Shown here piece after piece: positions 33,790 to 47,000 of a stretch of 64,000 nucleotides of DNA. The notes beneath the pieces were generated by a model. It ran no database searches and had not been told where the DNA came from. It worked only from the letters and a program-made list of their open reading frames with translations. The position numbers were made by a program, and so were the translations under genes. The stretch spans positions 62,001-126,000 of the forward strand of contig MU404064.1 in the NCBI GenBank assembly GCA_022695795.1, read 5' to 3'. Source of the DNA: Biscogniauxia marginata (Eukaryota; Ascomycota; Sordariomycetes; Xylariales; Xylariaceae). Every line of letters begins with the position of its first letter. Within the stretch, counting starts at the first letter, position 1.

Positions 33790-34644
33790 CTACTGTTGTG
33801 GCGAAGTTGGGTGAAGACCATCCTCATATACCTGTGTCGGCACCGATGGCTGTGAGATATGTCCAGTACTTGAGCCGGTTATATGTTGCTGTAACTCCTT
33901 TGGCTGACCGTAGTACCCAGATAGATGTGCTTGTCGGGGCTGTGTAGGATATCCAGGTTGTATGTTTTCTTGGACCTGCTGTGTAGGCTGCATGGCAGTC
34001 TGATAGTACACCGGCTGAGGGACCATGATGATTGGTGTGCTAATCCTGTTGCGCCGAGCAGTTTCAACGCAGGCTCGGACAAAGAGAAAGAAGTGAACAA
34101 TCCTGAATCGCATTAGTTTCATTGAATGTTACTAAGATGGTGTGAGGACATACACTAGGAGTACTAGGAAAGCCGTAAGAGCTTGCAACAAGCCGATATA
34201 CTTGTTGCTATAGTAGTCATAATAATCGTCGTCGTAATAGTAGTCGTAATAGTCAGACCAGTCCGAACGATACAGCAAAGCGGTAGCGAGCAAGAAACCC
34301 GTCAAGGCAACGCCCACAATAAATCCCATCCATAACAATAGGTGAAGAGCGACATGAGCACCTGGATGAATTCCCCGGCGTCCTGCTCGTGAGCATATTG
34401 TGATGAGCTCCGCGATAGACCAGATCAATGACACACCAGCCTGTGGTATAGTCCAAATAATGGCAAAACTTAGTACATCGGGGTCAACAGCTAAGGCAAT
34501 CGAGACTCCTATAACAATTATGCAAAAGATCATCGACAAAGATATGAAGACGATCTTAGTGATGTGCCATGATTTGCTAACCGGGATTTCATGAGCGGAT
34601 TGCTGGTATTGAGGAGGATACGGTTGGTGTAGGCTAGGATCCAT
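33790..34644 (-). CDS. Four-helix membrane protein with Tyr/Asp loop, function unknown
   Basis: Two exons (34644-34154, 34102-33790; intron 51 nt) give 267 residues. Four hydrophobic segments are plain: ITKIVFISLSMIFCIIVIGV, a second around FAIIWTIPQAGVSLIW, a third around LHLLLWMGFIVGVALTGFLL, and a fourth spanning the intron (LLQALTAFLVLLVIVHFFLF). Between helices 3 and 4 is an unusual Tyr/Asp-rich loop (SDYYDYYYDDDYYDYYS). The layout recalls MARVEL-like proteins but no diagnostic motif is seen. The tail after helix 4 is basic, then Gln/Pro/Tyr-rich and probably disordered. I use the ATG at 34644 (MDPSLHQP); an in-frame ATG 32 codons upstream is possible. It stands alone in AT-rich DNA and may be lineage-restricted. 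Confidence 0.72.
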
Positions 34645-36897
34645 TGTGTCGTTTCTTGTTGAAGAAAGCCCCGTGCTTTCTGCCCTTTCCAAAACTATTA
34701 TACCCCTTGATAGCTTCGTAGTATGAAAGCTCAGTAGCAATCAGAATTGGTGGACCGTACCGAAAAGTGCACTCCCAAAAAGAAGTTGCACAAAGAAAAG
34801 CAAAGATTAGCCCAAACGGTCAAACTACAATCCAGTCGGGACACTATTTATGGCTACCTGTGGAAGCAGAAGGGCTAAGCGAAATACATAGAACAGAATT
34901 ACATTCACTACCTAGATGACTTTTCAGCTCATCACAATAGTTCGATGTGCGAAACCACGCTAAAGCAGCCACTAGATACAAGTATACATATAGATCCCAT
35001 GATACATTCATGCCAAGAACGCTGAGCCGTATGAGGTTCGTAGGCTTAGGCACTATGTATAATAAACCAGAGTATGAGTAAGTTAGCCTTGTAGAAGACT
35101 AGGCCTCAAATGCTGCAGTCTGCGCCTAACTTCCTCATGACAATATCTAAAATCCTAAGATGCTTTAAGGTACCAGGTTACAAATCTGGTAGAGTCTTTG
35201 TTAGGATAGCAAGCAATGTCCCGCCAAGCCAGGCAGTGACTGAATATTCCGTCCAACACTAGTAGAATAATAAGTACATAGGCAAATTTAGTATAGCCCG
35301 GTTTGATGTATGTCAGAACACCAATCAAAGTTCTCTAAAAATATGCCAAGAGACCTTAAAAATCTAGTCCTCCAAAGACGGCGTTGCAGATCTCCCTTAA
35401 CTTGTGGGTTGAGATTAGTCCGTCTTACACTTATATTGCTAGGAGTATTTACCTGTAGCTGCCAATATGATGCTACAATTATATATTCTAAAGTACCTCG
35501 TTAGTATGGTAATTGATTCACTGTCCTGTTTATGCCGCCAGGTTGAGTACGTTGTTCAACTAATTAAAAGTGGTGTAAGACTTATTAGGCAAGTATCATT
35601 AGTTAAGATGTGAAACCCAGCCTATACTCCACCCCATGATCATACAGTTTATAGTAACGCAGTATCTCAGCTCTGCAAATATTGAATATGGGAATTTGGT
35701 ATTCCGGGATGGAGTTTCCAAGCTACCTTGGTATGTAGGTAGATATATGCTTCGATATTAAGTACCTACCATCTGAAGTCTTTATATGTCAGAAGATGTA
35801 CCTCCAGTCCGCTATCAAAATCAACGGAACCAGCTCTCCTTTTAAAAAATTTGCTCGGCCTCAACCACTAACTAGACTGGCGGTAGCTGAGGTCAGCCGT
35901 AGATCCACACACCCATGTATGTACAAATATGTATGTGCCTGAGCGGCACCGTGAGGAACAACTGCCACGGCAATCGCGATTTTAGGCAATACTCACTAAT
36001 AAATGTAGACAAGCGAATACGAGCGGCCTACGTCAAACTACCTAGTGCTTGCCGTTTTATTTTCCTCCCTTTTAATGATACCTTAATTTTAAAGGACTTT
36101 ATATAAATAAATAGTTTTTTTATTATAACGAAATAAGCTTTATTATATTAAATTAATAAAGTTAAATAAATTTATAAGTTATTTAAAATTAAAAATAATA
36201 TTAATAAATATAATTAATATATTTTATATTTAATTAGTTATATAATCTTTTTTAATATTAAACTTTAATTAAGTACTTAATGGCTCATATATTAGAAACG
36301 TCGTATATCGTTAAACAGCTACGTACTTGGTCACTTCGCTCGGTTAGTCCTAGATTGCATACTATGTACCTACCTAATTAGTATTGTTTTCAAAGCCTAG
36401 GCCAGTCTTCACTAATAACCGTACATGTAAATTGAACTGCTCCGAACATTCTCCAATATAGTTGCTCTTATTGGTAGAATAATTCATACACTTCATTGGC
36501 CTTTAGTTCTCATCGTGTAACGAACTCTTCAAAGACCAACCGATTCGCGTTTCGTAGCGCTATGGGATCTATCCGAAGGCAACCCAGCCAACTTGTACTC
36601 TCGGGTTCTTACGATAATAGAAAAGCCGAACCGGCGTTTTCTTAGGTGAGATCAATAACCTCTACGACTCGGGGTGGAACGGGATGCTTACTGAAATTTG
36701 CATTGGTCATTCATTAACATATTCGCGCATCTGAATACCCCTCTGCGGCTTTAATCTGGGTTTACCAGGTGTTGCCTTTGTCTCTATAATGGGAATTATC
36801 CGTAAAGGAACACTCCGTAGTATCACACCTCTTTATATGATATTGCTAACTCGGTCTACCTCCAACGAACAGCGTCTTGAACTTTATAGTGGCAGCC
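34645..36897. other. AT-rich gene-poor spacer
   Basis: About 2.25 kb. No gene recognised. The stretch at about 36,090-36,290 is almost pure A/T and contains nearly no G or C (separate entry). The last few hundred bases are the promoter side of the esterase gene. Confidence 0.55.
36095..36290. repeat. Extreme A/T tract
   Basis: About 195 bp of TTAATA/AATTAA-type sequence with only scattered G and C. Such tracts in filamentous ascomycetes are often the end state of repeat-induced C-to-T mutation, but spacer DNA of this kind can also arise otherwise. Confidence 0.5.
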
Positions 36898-38219
36898 ATG
36901 GATTTCAGTAAATGGGGACAACCCAGCGAGGAATGGCTTGCGCTGGAGAAGGCCAACCCCGAGATTCGGGCGCCTCCACCCGGGTCTACGCCTCTAGAGA
37001 TGCAAACGATTATTAACAACGCGTATAGACAGGTCTCACAGTCGCTCTTACAATCCACGGGTCTCAAGAACCTCGTCAGCACGCAGGACTATATAGTCCC
37101 CGTCCGTGACGGGCAGTCTATCACGGTGCGCTCCTACCGGCCGTCTTCGCTGACGTCCGGTCCGCCGCTGCCTGCATATCTCTATCACCACGGCGGCGGC
37201 TTCGTGCTGGGGAACCTGGAGACGGAGGGGTTTCAATGCGCGTGGTTGGCGCACACTCTGTCCTTAATCGTCGTGCATATCTGCTATCGTTGCACGCCGC
37301 AGTATACTGGGCTGACGGCGTGGCACGAGTAAGCTAATTTTGGAGTTCTTTATTGCCCCTTGTAGCCTGTTTCATGGGTAAAACATGCCTATTCTGGCTT
37401 GTTGTATGAGTTCTTGCTCCCGAGATATGTTTCACGGGTTAAAAACAGTCCAAATATGGCAATTACTGACTCCTGTTTCTGCAGTGCGCTTGACGGCTTC
37501 GAGTGGGTCATGGCGAATCTGAACGTCCTCGGCATAGACCCGACCCGTGTCGTCGTGGGCGGCATCTCCGCGGGCGGGTCCCTGACGGCCACCGTTGTGC
37601 AAAATGAGGTTAAGAGGGCGCGGGAGACGAACACGCCGGTCCGGATTAAAGGCCAGGTTCTTGGCATCCCGTATCTAATCAATCCGGACCGGTATCCGTA
37701 CCACCTATTCGCCGACAAGTCGAAGGCTTCACTTGCACAGCTCGAGGATGTGCCCGTGATACCGAAGAGTCGGCTGGACTTGTTCCAAGAGTTACTAGGC
37801 AGCGAGGTCGACCCGGGGAACCCGACTTGGTGTCCGGGCCTTGCTAGCGAGGATGAATTGAAAGGTACACCACAGACCGTATTCTTGATTGCGGGCTACG
37901 ACCCTCTCCGTGATGAGGGCTTGTTGTATGCGCAGAAGCTAAAGAATGCTGGGTGAGTTAATGTTTCTCTTTTGGCCGTAGGCATCATCGAGTACGTTGG
38001 GAACTAACGGCCCGAAGGGTCCGGACGAAGGTTCACATTTTCCCTGGGCTACCTCATGCCTTCCATAGGTTCTTGCAACTCCCGTCACGTAAGAGGTGGA
38101 ATGAGGTTATGCTCGAAGGCCTCCGTTGGGCGAAGGCGGACCAGGACGAATGGAATGTGGAATTACCTCCTCCACCAGAGTTTGTGGGCGCAAAGAGCCA
38201 AGATGCTGCCACTCAATAA
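36898..38219 (+). CDS. Alpha/beta hydrolase, hormone-sensitive-lipase type esterase
   Basis: Three exons (36898-37328, 37485-37952, 38018-38219) give 366 residues. It belongs to the HSL/GDXG esterase family, which cleaves short- to medium-chain esters. The oxyanion motif HGGGF (near residue 100), the nucleophile elbow GISAGG just after the first intron, the acid in GYDPLRDEG and the histidine in GLPHAFH are all present and in order. There is no signal peptide, so it is probably intracellular. The first intron is 156 nt, the second 65 nt with a clear AACTAAC branch. The ATG at 36898 (MDFSKWG) is the first in frame. No biosynthetic cluster surrounds it; the flanks are gene-poor. The true substrate cannot be told. 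Confidence 0.93.
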
Positions 38220-38376
38220 GAATGAACCGGAACTAATATAGTCTAGCAAAGATCGAAGCCGAGACAATCCGCAAAATAGTATTCTTGATCACGCAAAACA
38301 CGGGCTGATATTATAGAGCTAGACTAATTTGTAGCTGAAATGAAAGTATAGCGCTCGCCCTGACGGGTGAACGAAG

Positions 38377-38510
38377 TCACCATCGAGGAGCGATGGTGAA
38401 TAGAATCCTTCTCGACACAATCTCGTCCAAATTATGCACCCTAGTCGGGAGTTGTCTAGGTAAAGCGCTAGAGAGAATCATCTAGCGTAGCGGGAGATGA
38501 TTTAAACAGG
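38377..38510. repeat. Pair of perfect hairpins
   Basis: A 9-bp perfect stem with 5-nt loop (TCACCATCG ... CGATGGTGA, 38,377-38,399) is followed about 80 bp on by an 8-bp stem with an 11-nt loop (AATCATCT ... AGATGATT). It could be part of the esterase 3' region or the remains of a small inverted-repeat element. Confidence 0.4.
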
Positions 38511-41500
38511 GCACAACAAACCGACAAACGTTGTATCTGGTTCTTGAAATGGTGTACCTATACATCGAAATTCTAAGGCTATTTCACCGATCTTATGCGT
38601 GCGATATATTCGTATATTATTGGATACATTGTACCCGTATGTCCGAGTCGATGGCCCAGCTCGTGCCGCATTAGCACAGCAACACGCTTCATTGGGAAAA
38701 CGCCGCGAGAGGGTTCAGGCAACAAGGTTAAAGGTGAGTAATTAATACTAAGGCCATCGGTGGGTGCATGGAATAGAGGGATTATATCGGCGGTTTGGGA
38801 TAACATGGTCTGATTAGGAGATATGTTGTTAAGACCAATACCAATATAGGGCAATAGTAGCTACCTAGAGATAGACTTTTTAGTCTGCTAATCGTGGACA
38901 TTATCCAAAGGAGTTCATTTCGTGATAGGTTAAAGGCTCTCATGATACACGAAGCCGGGAACGATTCAAAGCAACTGCAAGTGTCGAGCCCCTAGAATAA
39001 AGTAGGCCCTCCAGCGTCACCATCAAGCCAGGCCGAATAGGCCCGAAGACAATGCTCGGAGCACGCCGGGCTCTGAAACTGGTAAACTTTGTCAGCATTG
39101 ACGATGGCCTAACTAACTGTGGATTTTCTCAACGAAACGATTCACGAGGGGTGTCTGGATGGAGAAAATAGTCGGTTCTCTCGACTCTCGTCTATAGCGT
39201 GATAGTGCGCATGCTGAGACGTTGAAGAAATCTATCGATCCGAATATCATGCTCCTGTCTTTGCATATCGATGGACACTCGATCCGGGAGATAAAGTCTT
39301 CTCATAACGCGGAACGCATTATACCGCTCTCCTATAGAGAGGCTCTGTGAAGTTGTTTCGATCCCTTGCACACAATTTCGATCTCGGCCTTCCAAGCTGT
39401 TTCGAATACCAGAAGATGGTTCATGACTGAAAAATTGAAGGTGCCCCGCGTTATTTCGAACCCTTTGCTCGCTCGAATTTGCGTCAATCTTGTATATTGA
39501 TGCGATGCGGTGTTGGCCGGAGAATCTAGTGCATGACGGGGGAAGAATGTGTTCGCAGAGAAATAAATTCTTGAGTTTACGGGCCGACTCCGTGTGCTAG
39601 CCGCGTCATTAAGATGTTGGTAAGGTCTGAAGGGCCCGGAGGATTTATGGCCATGGTAACATCGTATGGGGGTCTTGATGCAGTAATAGGGGATCCGACC
39701 ACGCAGGCATAAATTGTGAGGACAATAGGTTTGCTGAGAAGGGCAGTTTTCGTGGGAAACCGCGGCAGGATAAAGGCGTTTGCGGAACGCGATAAAGGAG
39801 ACCAAGGAAAATATATAAGTTAAACCTGGTCTCCGGGTTTCGGTTACTTCGCTATTAGTTCTTAGAGGAATGTGAGTCCAACGGTTCTTCCTTCTACCAT
39901 ACAGCCTGTCTAGGGCGCGGCAATACGGCCCGTTTCCCGCAAACCATCCGATAGGCCAGTCTTCTTTTCTAAGATTCTATGTGAAGGCCGAGATTTTGGC
40001 TGAAGTCGTATACTCATCGAGAAGGGAAGATTTGAGGAAATTGCTCATCACAGGCGGGCGTACGACCAGCTTATTTGCCTCTTTGTAAGCCAGGTGTTAG
40101 GGATCTCTTCAGATTGTAACCGCTGCGTATCCAACCTGCGCCAGGGGCACTCAATAGCGTGATGCGTGATTAAAAAGCCTAATGAGCGGGCTTATATAGC
40201 CAAAATCTAACAATGAGGGCTTGGGCAAAGTCGGGTTTCTGCTGCGTCGACAGTTGTCTGTTCAATCATTGATATCGGGCTTCAACGACTTGTGCTGGTC
40301 AAAGTCCGCACACCTTCGCTTGAGGATGTGAAGCTTAGCAATTCCACAATGAAGGGCGCAGGCGTTGCTCGTCAACCGGAATGTAACCTCGTGGAAATTA
40401 ACAAGTAGGGGGGAGTAGATCGGAAAGTTCCTCATGCAGCTGCTCTCGCGTAGATATAGATCGGGCAGAGATGTGCAGAGACCAGGCAGCCCAGGTCCGG
40501 GGAGAGCACAGAAGAGATTTCACCCTGTCTGATGCGAGACCGACCGTTGGTCGAGCCCAATTCAAGATAAGGATTAACCAATAAAAAGTAAAATCCCTTA
40601 CTGCGTAGGGAAGTGAGCGTGCCCTTGCCATCGACTGTACCCTACGTCATTAAGCAATGGAAGCCGGTCTGAGGGTTTAAGGAGAATGACGACAGTATCA
40701 GGAGAGAGACTAGCTACTAATGTAGATCAATAATGGCTTCAAATAAGGGAGCTCTGTATAAGATGTACCTTAATAGGGTATATATGTGGATCGTAGGGTC
40801 AAGGCTAGTATAAATGAACCGCCTGCATGATAGATCGGTAAACCGAAGTCGAAGCGAGAAGAGAGCTAACAGATTCTAGAAAGTGTTTCGGGACAATAGC
40901 AACCTTGAGGATGGTCTCATGCTATACCTACCTCCACTGAGGGATAAACTAGAAAGGGTATGTATGAAGACAGACCCTTTGGTGAGACGACATAGGTAAC
41001 CTGGGTATACCCGACGAACACCCCTCGTTTGCCAAGGGCTTTCTATAGCCCTTTTCTACTGCTTGACCCAGATCTCTCGGTCTTGATCCCGACGAGGAAT
41101 GTGATAGCGACAGTTCTCGGTATTGCAGCACTGACAGGTGCCCATCTTGCCTTGTGCATGTACGTACTTGTCTATCTTAGGTATGTACATAGGTATGCAT
41201 GGGGGTGTAGAAGAATACGGCATCCAAGGCAGTCAGTCGGCGAAACTAAGATAGGTAGGTATGTATGTTGCTTCGGTGGTATCTCTGTCCATGTATTGAT
41301 CAAATCTCTCTCTTTTTCTCTGCTTGAGCCCCAATGCCCAGGCGCCAAGGACGACCGAAATCGAGTATCTCCTGCATGGAAGAATGTTTTGTGATGCGGT
41401 TGGGTTACATGCCGGAAATGCGAGGTGGTTGGCATCAGCAAGATAGTTATGGGTAAAGTCATATAACCTCGACTGAGCAATCCTTCCCGGGTGTAAGCCA

Positions 41501-43184
41501 ATTGCATAGGCTGGTGTACTATGGATATCCTAGGTACCCAGGTATGGAATTTGGAGAGTATTGCCGCGTTGGCGTGGGCGAGAGACTATTTAAGGAGGTA
41601 CATGCTTAAGTAATTTCTTACATATGAGTTTAATGGGGATTAGTTGCTTTTAGTTGGTGTTTTTATAGGCAAGAACTTTCAACTAGTGTAGACGTTTATT
41701 AATGACCTGTTTTCAACGGGCCCCCAAGTTCGTCTGCCCGGGCATGTCATATCTGCTGTGGCGTTGTGCAGTACCTGAAGGTACCTGAAACTAGTAATTG
41801 AACATCACACTAATACCTACCTAAGGTAGTGCGATCTGGTACCTAGAAATGATTACCTGATATTTATAGATAGGTAAATGCATATAAGAGGTGTTTCATA
41901 TCAATTTATTATACGACTGGGAGCTTCTATGTAAGAGGTTCTCTACTACATTAATTGATGTTACTCGTGACTCGATTTCTATATATACCTCGAATTAAGG
42001 AGAGGTTATATACTAGGTATGTAGGATGTTCTTAAGGCTAAGGTGACAGATATAATCCTGTATAATTACGCACAGACATGCCTAAGATTTTGTGTAACGC
42101 TAAAAGCCTCACGAACGGTACCTGATAAGTACTTGTAGGTACCTCCTCACGTCAAGTAGCGGCACAAATATCCGCCAGCTGTTTGGCAGATGTCCATCTT
42201 TTCGAGAAGACTACCTAAACCAAGTAGGGTGTTTTTTAATAATAAAAAACCATCCATGTCCATCCTCTTCTACTACCTTAAGGTAATCGCCCTCTTGCAC
42301 ATGCAATCACGATTTCAACACTCCACGCGCAACTTTTAATCCACCGTCCAACAAGGTGAGCATCTCGCACATCACCGACATAATCGATCTCTTCCATACC
42401 ATGCCCCACGGCTTGATTGTATTGGACGACAAGGACAACGACTGCATTGCATGCCTGGGCCCTCCTTTCTCGAGAGGCTCGAGGTGACAATAGTTCTGAC
42501 ACGTTGACTGGGCCATCTTGTCTGACTGGTAAGTGAATTAATTATTGTATGCATGGGCGTCTCGCCCCTGGTCCATGGAGGAATTGCCTGTTGGCTTTAT
42601 TCGGCCGATTTGTCATTTTTCACAACACAACACGACATCATAATAACATAAGGCGCCGCGAAGCGCACTGCGTCGCTAGTTCTCAGAATCCGGAAAGTCG
42701 ATGCTCTCTCTACTTGCCAAGTTGGAGCTCTACTCCGTGGTCTCTAGACACGACACGGCAGATAGTAAGGTGTCTATCATATCTCACCCATTCACTCACA
42801 CCATCGTCGCCGGGTCATGCGCTGAGGCTTAACCTGGACCACCCAGCTGCCTTTCCCGTCCACACGCGTCTGCACACACACATACACACACATACATGTT
42901 CCCCTTCTTACTCACATACACCGTACCAATCCTGAGCCTTATTGCGTGCTGTCGGCTACCCATCAACAAGGACTACCGCCCTAGATCCATGTATCGGATG
43001 GCCTTGAGCTGATTCGTCCATCTAGTTGGTTGGTCATGAGCTTCCAAGAATTCAATTCAACCACAAGTTTCCCAAAACAGGTAGGCTACACTCATCCTTG
43101 TTTTTTTTCTTCTTCCTTCCTCTCTCACCTTGTCTGTTAGCGGTTCTTCCTTGTTGCCGACATCTCAAAGTATAGTATGTGCAT

Positions 43185-43430
43185 ATGTACCTATGTATGT
43201 AGGTATGTATGTATGTATGCACATATTGTATAGTTTAACACCTAGTTTGTTCGTCTCCCTACCCGTCGCTCCACCAATCCCTCCTGCATATTGATAATTT
43301 ATTCACCCCCTTCTTTCTCGGCCTCCGACTCTTGCTCGAGCACAAATCTGCAAGTACCTAAACAGGGTGTGGATAGTGCATGTATATACCTATGTATATA
43401 TGTATATATGTACACATGTACCTAGGTATG
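43185..43430. repeat. GTAT/ATGT microsatellites
   Basis: Tandem GTAT units at about 43,185-43,220 and TATATGTATATATG units at about 43,379-43,430, mixed with TACCTA motifs. They lie 0.6-0.8 kb upstream of the transcription factor start. Confidence 0.6.
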
Positions 43431-44023
43431 CACAGGCGGTAGGTTGTGTCTATGTACTTGTACCACCGTCTGCACGACCGGTCCGTACAAGCAGCCTCAA
43501 CGCGCCATTCTCCAATCCTGGCTGCGTCCTTCATTGCAGCTTGCAGTTATTTATTACTTGGGCACTAGGACAAAAGGAGCAAGGGGCAGTCCCTTGACGG
43601 AGAAAACGCATCAGATACGCCGAAGATTGAGCTAACAGGAATCTCGGCCCAGGGTCGCGTCGAAACACCTCAAACATCGCACCACCATCAACTCCTGCTT
43701 GCCGCTGCTGCTGTTGCTGCTTTTCCGCCCGCGCGCGTATGCCTACCCCCTTAGGGTGTGGTGGTGTTTTGTTTTTTTTTCTTTTCGTTTCTGTTCGACC
43801 CCTAGTCCTATCGCACGTCTCGCTTACGCATCGCCGGCCGCCGGTCTAGGCATCGAAGGTGCCTTGGTACCCTTTTGCCTGGGGGCCCGTCCGACCTGTG
43901 ACCTGTTCGGTCCAGTCCCCGGTCGCTGCGGGTTTCGTTCCCCTTACGCAGTAGCAGCCGTAGATTCTGCGAGCCCCTGCTCAGATCGTGCCCCCATAAA
44001 AAATCAAATTAAAATCAAATCAA

Positions 44024-47000
44024 ATGGCAGAGGCACAGGAACAGCCACAGGCTCAAGCTCAGCCTGAACCTGTGCCTGTCTCTGCCGCCGCTGAAGAACC
44101 ACCCCATGCCCTCCCACTTCAGTCACTGGCCCATTCTCCGTCACAGTCCTTGTCACAAGCTGCCCAGAATCAAGAAAAGGCACCAGAGGTACAGGCACGG
44201 GCCCAGTCGCCTCCAGAGGCAGATGCCGATGCCTCTCAGCAGGCACACATACGATCTCTACCGACTTCACTACCGGATGCTGCAGAGACTATAGGATTAG
44301 CAGTCGCGCAAGAGCAGGAGCCGGAGTTGGCACGAGAGCAGGGCCTGGGACTACAGGTCCCTCTGTCTCATCCGTATCATACCGTCGACGCCCCCAACCT
44401 GACACGGACAACGATATCGATATCGAATCTGCCGAATTCCTCGTCCGCGACTGGCGCGACAACCACCGTCGCTACCGATCAGGCCACTACCACGTCGACA
44501 ACACGAGCATCGTCTGCTGACGTCAATAACGATCCCCAGACCCAGAGAGAGCAAAACGGCGCTGCGCCTTCATCGACAGCAATGTCGAATAATCCATCTC
44601 ATCCTTCCGGCCACACTCGACAGCCTGTGAACTACCAGAACCCTACAGCATATGCCACGCCCGGCATGAGCACTGCGCACTATGGGTATCTCAACCCAGC
44701 GAGCCAAGCACCTGATCCTTACCGAGCGAACACAAACCAAGCAAATAGTGCAATGGCATTGCCGAGCATGCGTACACTCGACCCTGTTCAACAGCAGACT
44801 CGGCAGCAGCAGCACCACATGGCAATGGCAATGCCCGTGACCGCGGTGCCTTCAATTCCCGGACAGCAACCCTTACCGTACTACGGGCAACAAATTCCCA
44901 TGGGAAATATGGTTAGCAATGTGTATGGGGGTCTGCCTCCGGAAGCCTTGGGTGCGCGATATGCTCTGCCCCCAAGTGGTCCAGGTGCTGTGCTTGCCAA
45001 TAGCCGCCATAAAAAGGTAATCGCAGACGATCTTTTATCCGGGCCCCAAACTCTCGCTTGAGTTCCAGCTAGCTAACCAAGCGATCGGTTTTTGGTATCT
45101 GTAGGAGATCAAACGGCGAACGAAAACCGGCTGCCTGACATGTCGCAAGCGACGTATAAAGGTGTGTATGGTTTCATTCCTGGTTCATATACCATCATTG
45201 TCTTCCATTAGAGGGGAAAATATATATGGGGGAAGGGGGGGAGGAATCATTCCTTCTATTTTATTTTATTTTATCATGATTGTTTCGTCGCCAGCATGGA
45301 GGGAAGAAAAAGAAAATAGGCAGATGGGCTGGGTAGAGGGTTTGGTTTTTCTTTCGTTTAAAGAAAGTGGACTTGGGACTCGGGACGTTCACTTTCGCTT
45401 GGGGTTCGCTTGAGGTTGAGCTACCTGCGCTACTGGGAAGCGAGCGAGCCAGCGTTAAAGCCAGCACCAAGCCGTGACCACCAACAGCTCGAAAACCCAA
45501 ACCCCCGGAGCTACGAAGCTCCCCCAGCTCCATACTTTGTTTCTCTATCCATTGCATTGCCTTGTCTCAACCAACTCCATATTATCTCTCTTCATTTCCA
45601 CCCTCCCAGCCCGCACCCAAGCAGCTTCACCCTTGCTCCCCCCACATTGTTGCGGCCCCATCTATTCATTTTCCCGGCTGTGTCGGCGACAACTATAACA
45701 GCTCTCGTTTGTTTGTCTCATCCTTGTTGTTAATCCAATTTTCCTTTGCGTTCTTGCGTCACTGGCACATGCGTTCATCTCTCAAGGTACCACCCGCGGG
45801 GCCGCTAATTGTTCCTCACTCTCATCTAGTGCGACGAGCAACACCCGGTCTGCAAGAATTGCCTCAAGTCGAAGCGCGAATGCCTGGGCTATGACCCTAT
45901 CTTCAAGAACCAGCAGCAGCATCCAACAAACATCCAGCCAGCTCCGAATAATCAATCATCCACCTCCTCTGTACCCTCGAACGGCCCTCCCACGTCCGGC
46001 ACCGCTGTGCCCAACAACTCGCCGGCTACCACTTCTCAGGCCCCCCTTCCGCCGGTAATATCAAGTGGCGCCCCTTCAACCACGTCGTTCGCCTCGAGCC
46101 TGGCACCCGTCGGAAATACCGCGAATGTCAAAGTCGAAGGACTCGAATATACTACCATTGACCCTGCGCTAGACAGTGCATATACCACCTCGAGTATGTC
46201 GACCTCCCATTTCTCCGCGATCAAGCCTAGTACCCCCAATGTTGTTGATCTTAGAACACCAGACCTGCCCCATCTCAGAGGTGGTGGTCCCTCCTTTGTA
46301 CCCCTCTACCCTTCTGCGTCGCATTTCACGCCACCGTCCTCCCAGCAGCGAATCCCGGCTTACTCTGGTATTCCAGCACAAAAAATGAAGGTCCATGAAC
46401 TTGTTAGAATGGGCGGAGCTGCCCCTCCCAACCTCGATTCGCCTCTTTCTGCGGAGAGGTTAGACGAGGTCAAGGATCTCTATGAGCAAGTATATGCTCC
46501 GGGCCTAGAGAAGTTCTTCGAGACCGAGTGGTATATCAAGCCCCAGGGCGTTAATCATTTGGTATCCAACACCGGGGTTAACGAGATGCTCGCTGGCTTT
46601 TTGCAGTCTATGGCCAAGACAGATACCAATGACGTCGCCAGCATGCAATACTCGGCCAACCTTGAGTTCCGGGTCGTGTGGGATCTAGCCACCCTAGTGT
46701 ACACGTCCGAATACAAGATAAACGTTGGCAATCGCTTGCCGCCCTCGGATGATGGGTCTGAGGCGCGAAATCGAGTTGCTGTCTTTGAAGCGTTGCTTTC
46801 CGGCGACTTCCTCAACCACAATCCACTCTTCCCGCCCCCAGAGAACGCCGACGGTGCCGATTACCACAGAATCAGAGAGTTCAAGTTTTGGTATTGGCTT
46901 GCTGAATTTCTGCGCATCAAGGATGCACCAAGTATGGACATGACGCATCAGAGGGAGCAGGCCCTGGGGCAGATCCGTGACTTACTAGACGGACGGGAAA

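Larger units (their letters stand above)
38220..44023. other. Gene-poor region of 5.8 kb
   Basis: No gene I can support. Frames of 157 codons (39332-39805, -) and 121 codons (41029-41394, +) lack known motifs. Strong hairpins lie at 38,377-38,399 and around 38,480-38,510. TAGGTA/TACCTA repeats recur at about 41,160-41,270 and 41,770-41,880. CA and GTAT microsatellites lie at about 42,874-42,900, 43,185-43,220 and 43,379-43,430. The last 300 bp or so is T-rich and is the probable 5' leader of the transcription factor. Confidence 0.55.

Noticed and set aside
38579..38854. Frame with HELGHRLGH, resembling a zinc-metallopeptidase motif
   Set aside because: The surrounding 90 residues show no peptidase fold and the third metal ligand of the metzincin pattern is missing; likely chance.
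39332..39805. 157-codon minus frame
   Set aside because: Composition is unlike a folded protein and no family resemblance was seen; could be a decayed gene but there is no evidence.
43185..43430. Spaced repeats considered as a CRISPR-like array
   Set aside because: They are simple GTAT/ATGT microsatellites without unique spacers, and the genome is eukaryotic.
43699..44067. 122-codon frame overlapping the start of the transcription factor
   Set aside because: It begins with TTG, not ATG, and is a Leu/Arg/Phe reading of the 5' leader; not a credible upstream ORF.
45410..45733. 107-codon frame inside the long intron of the transcription factor
   Set aside because: Pro/Ser/His-rich reading of a pyrimidine-rich intron; flanking exons join perfectly without it.
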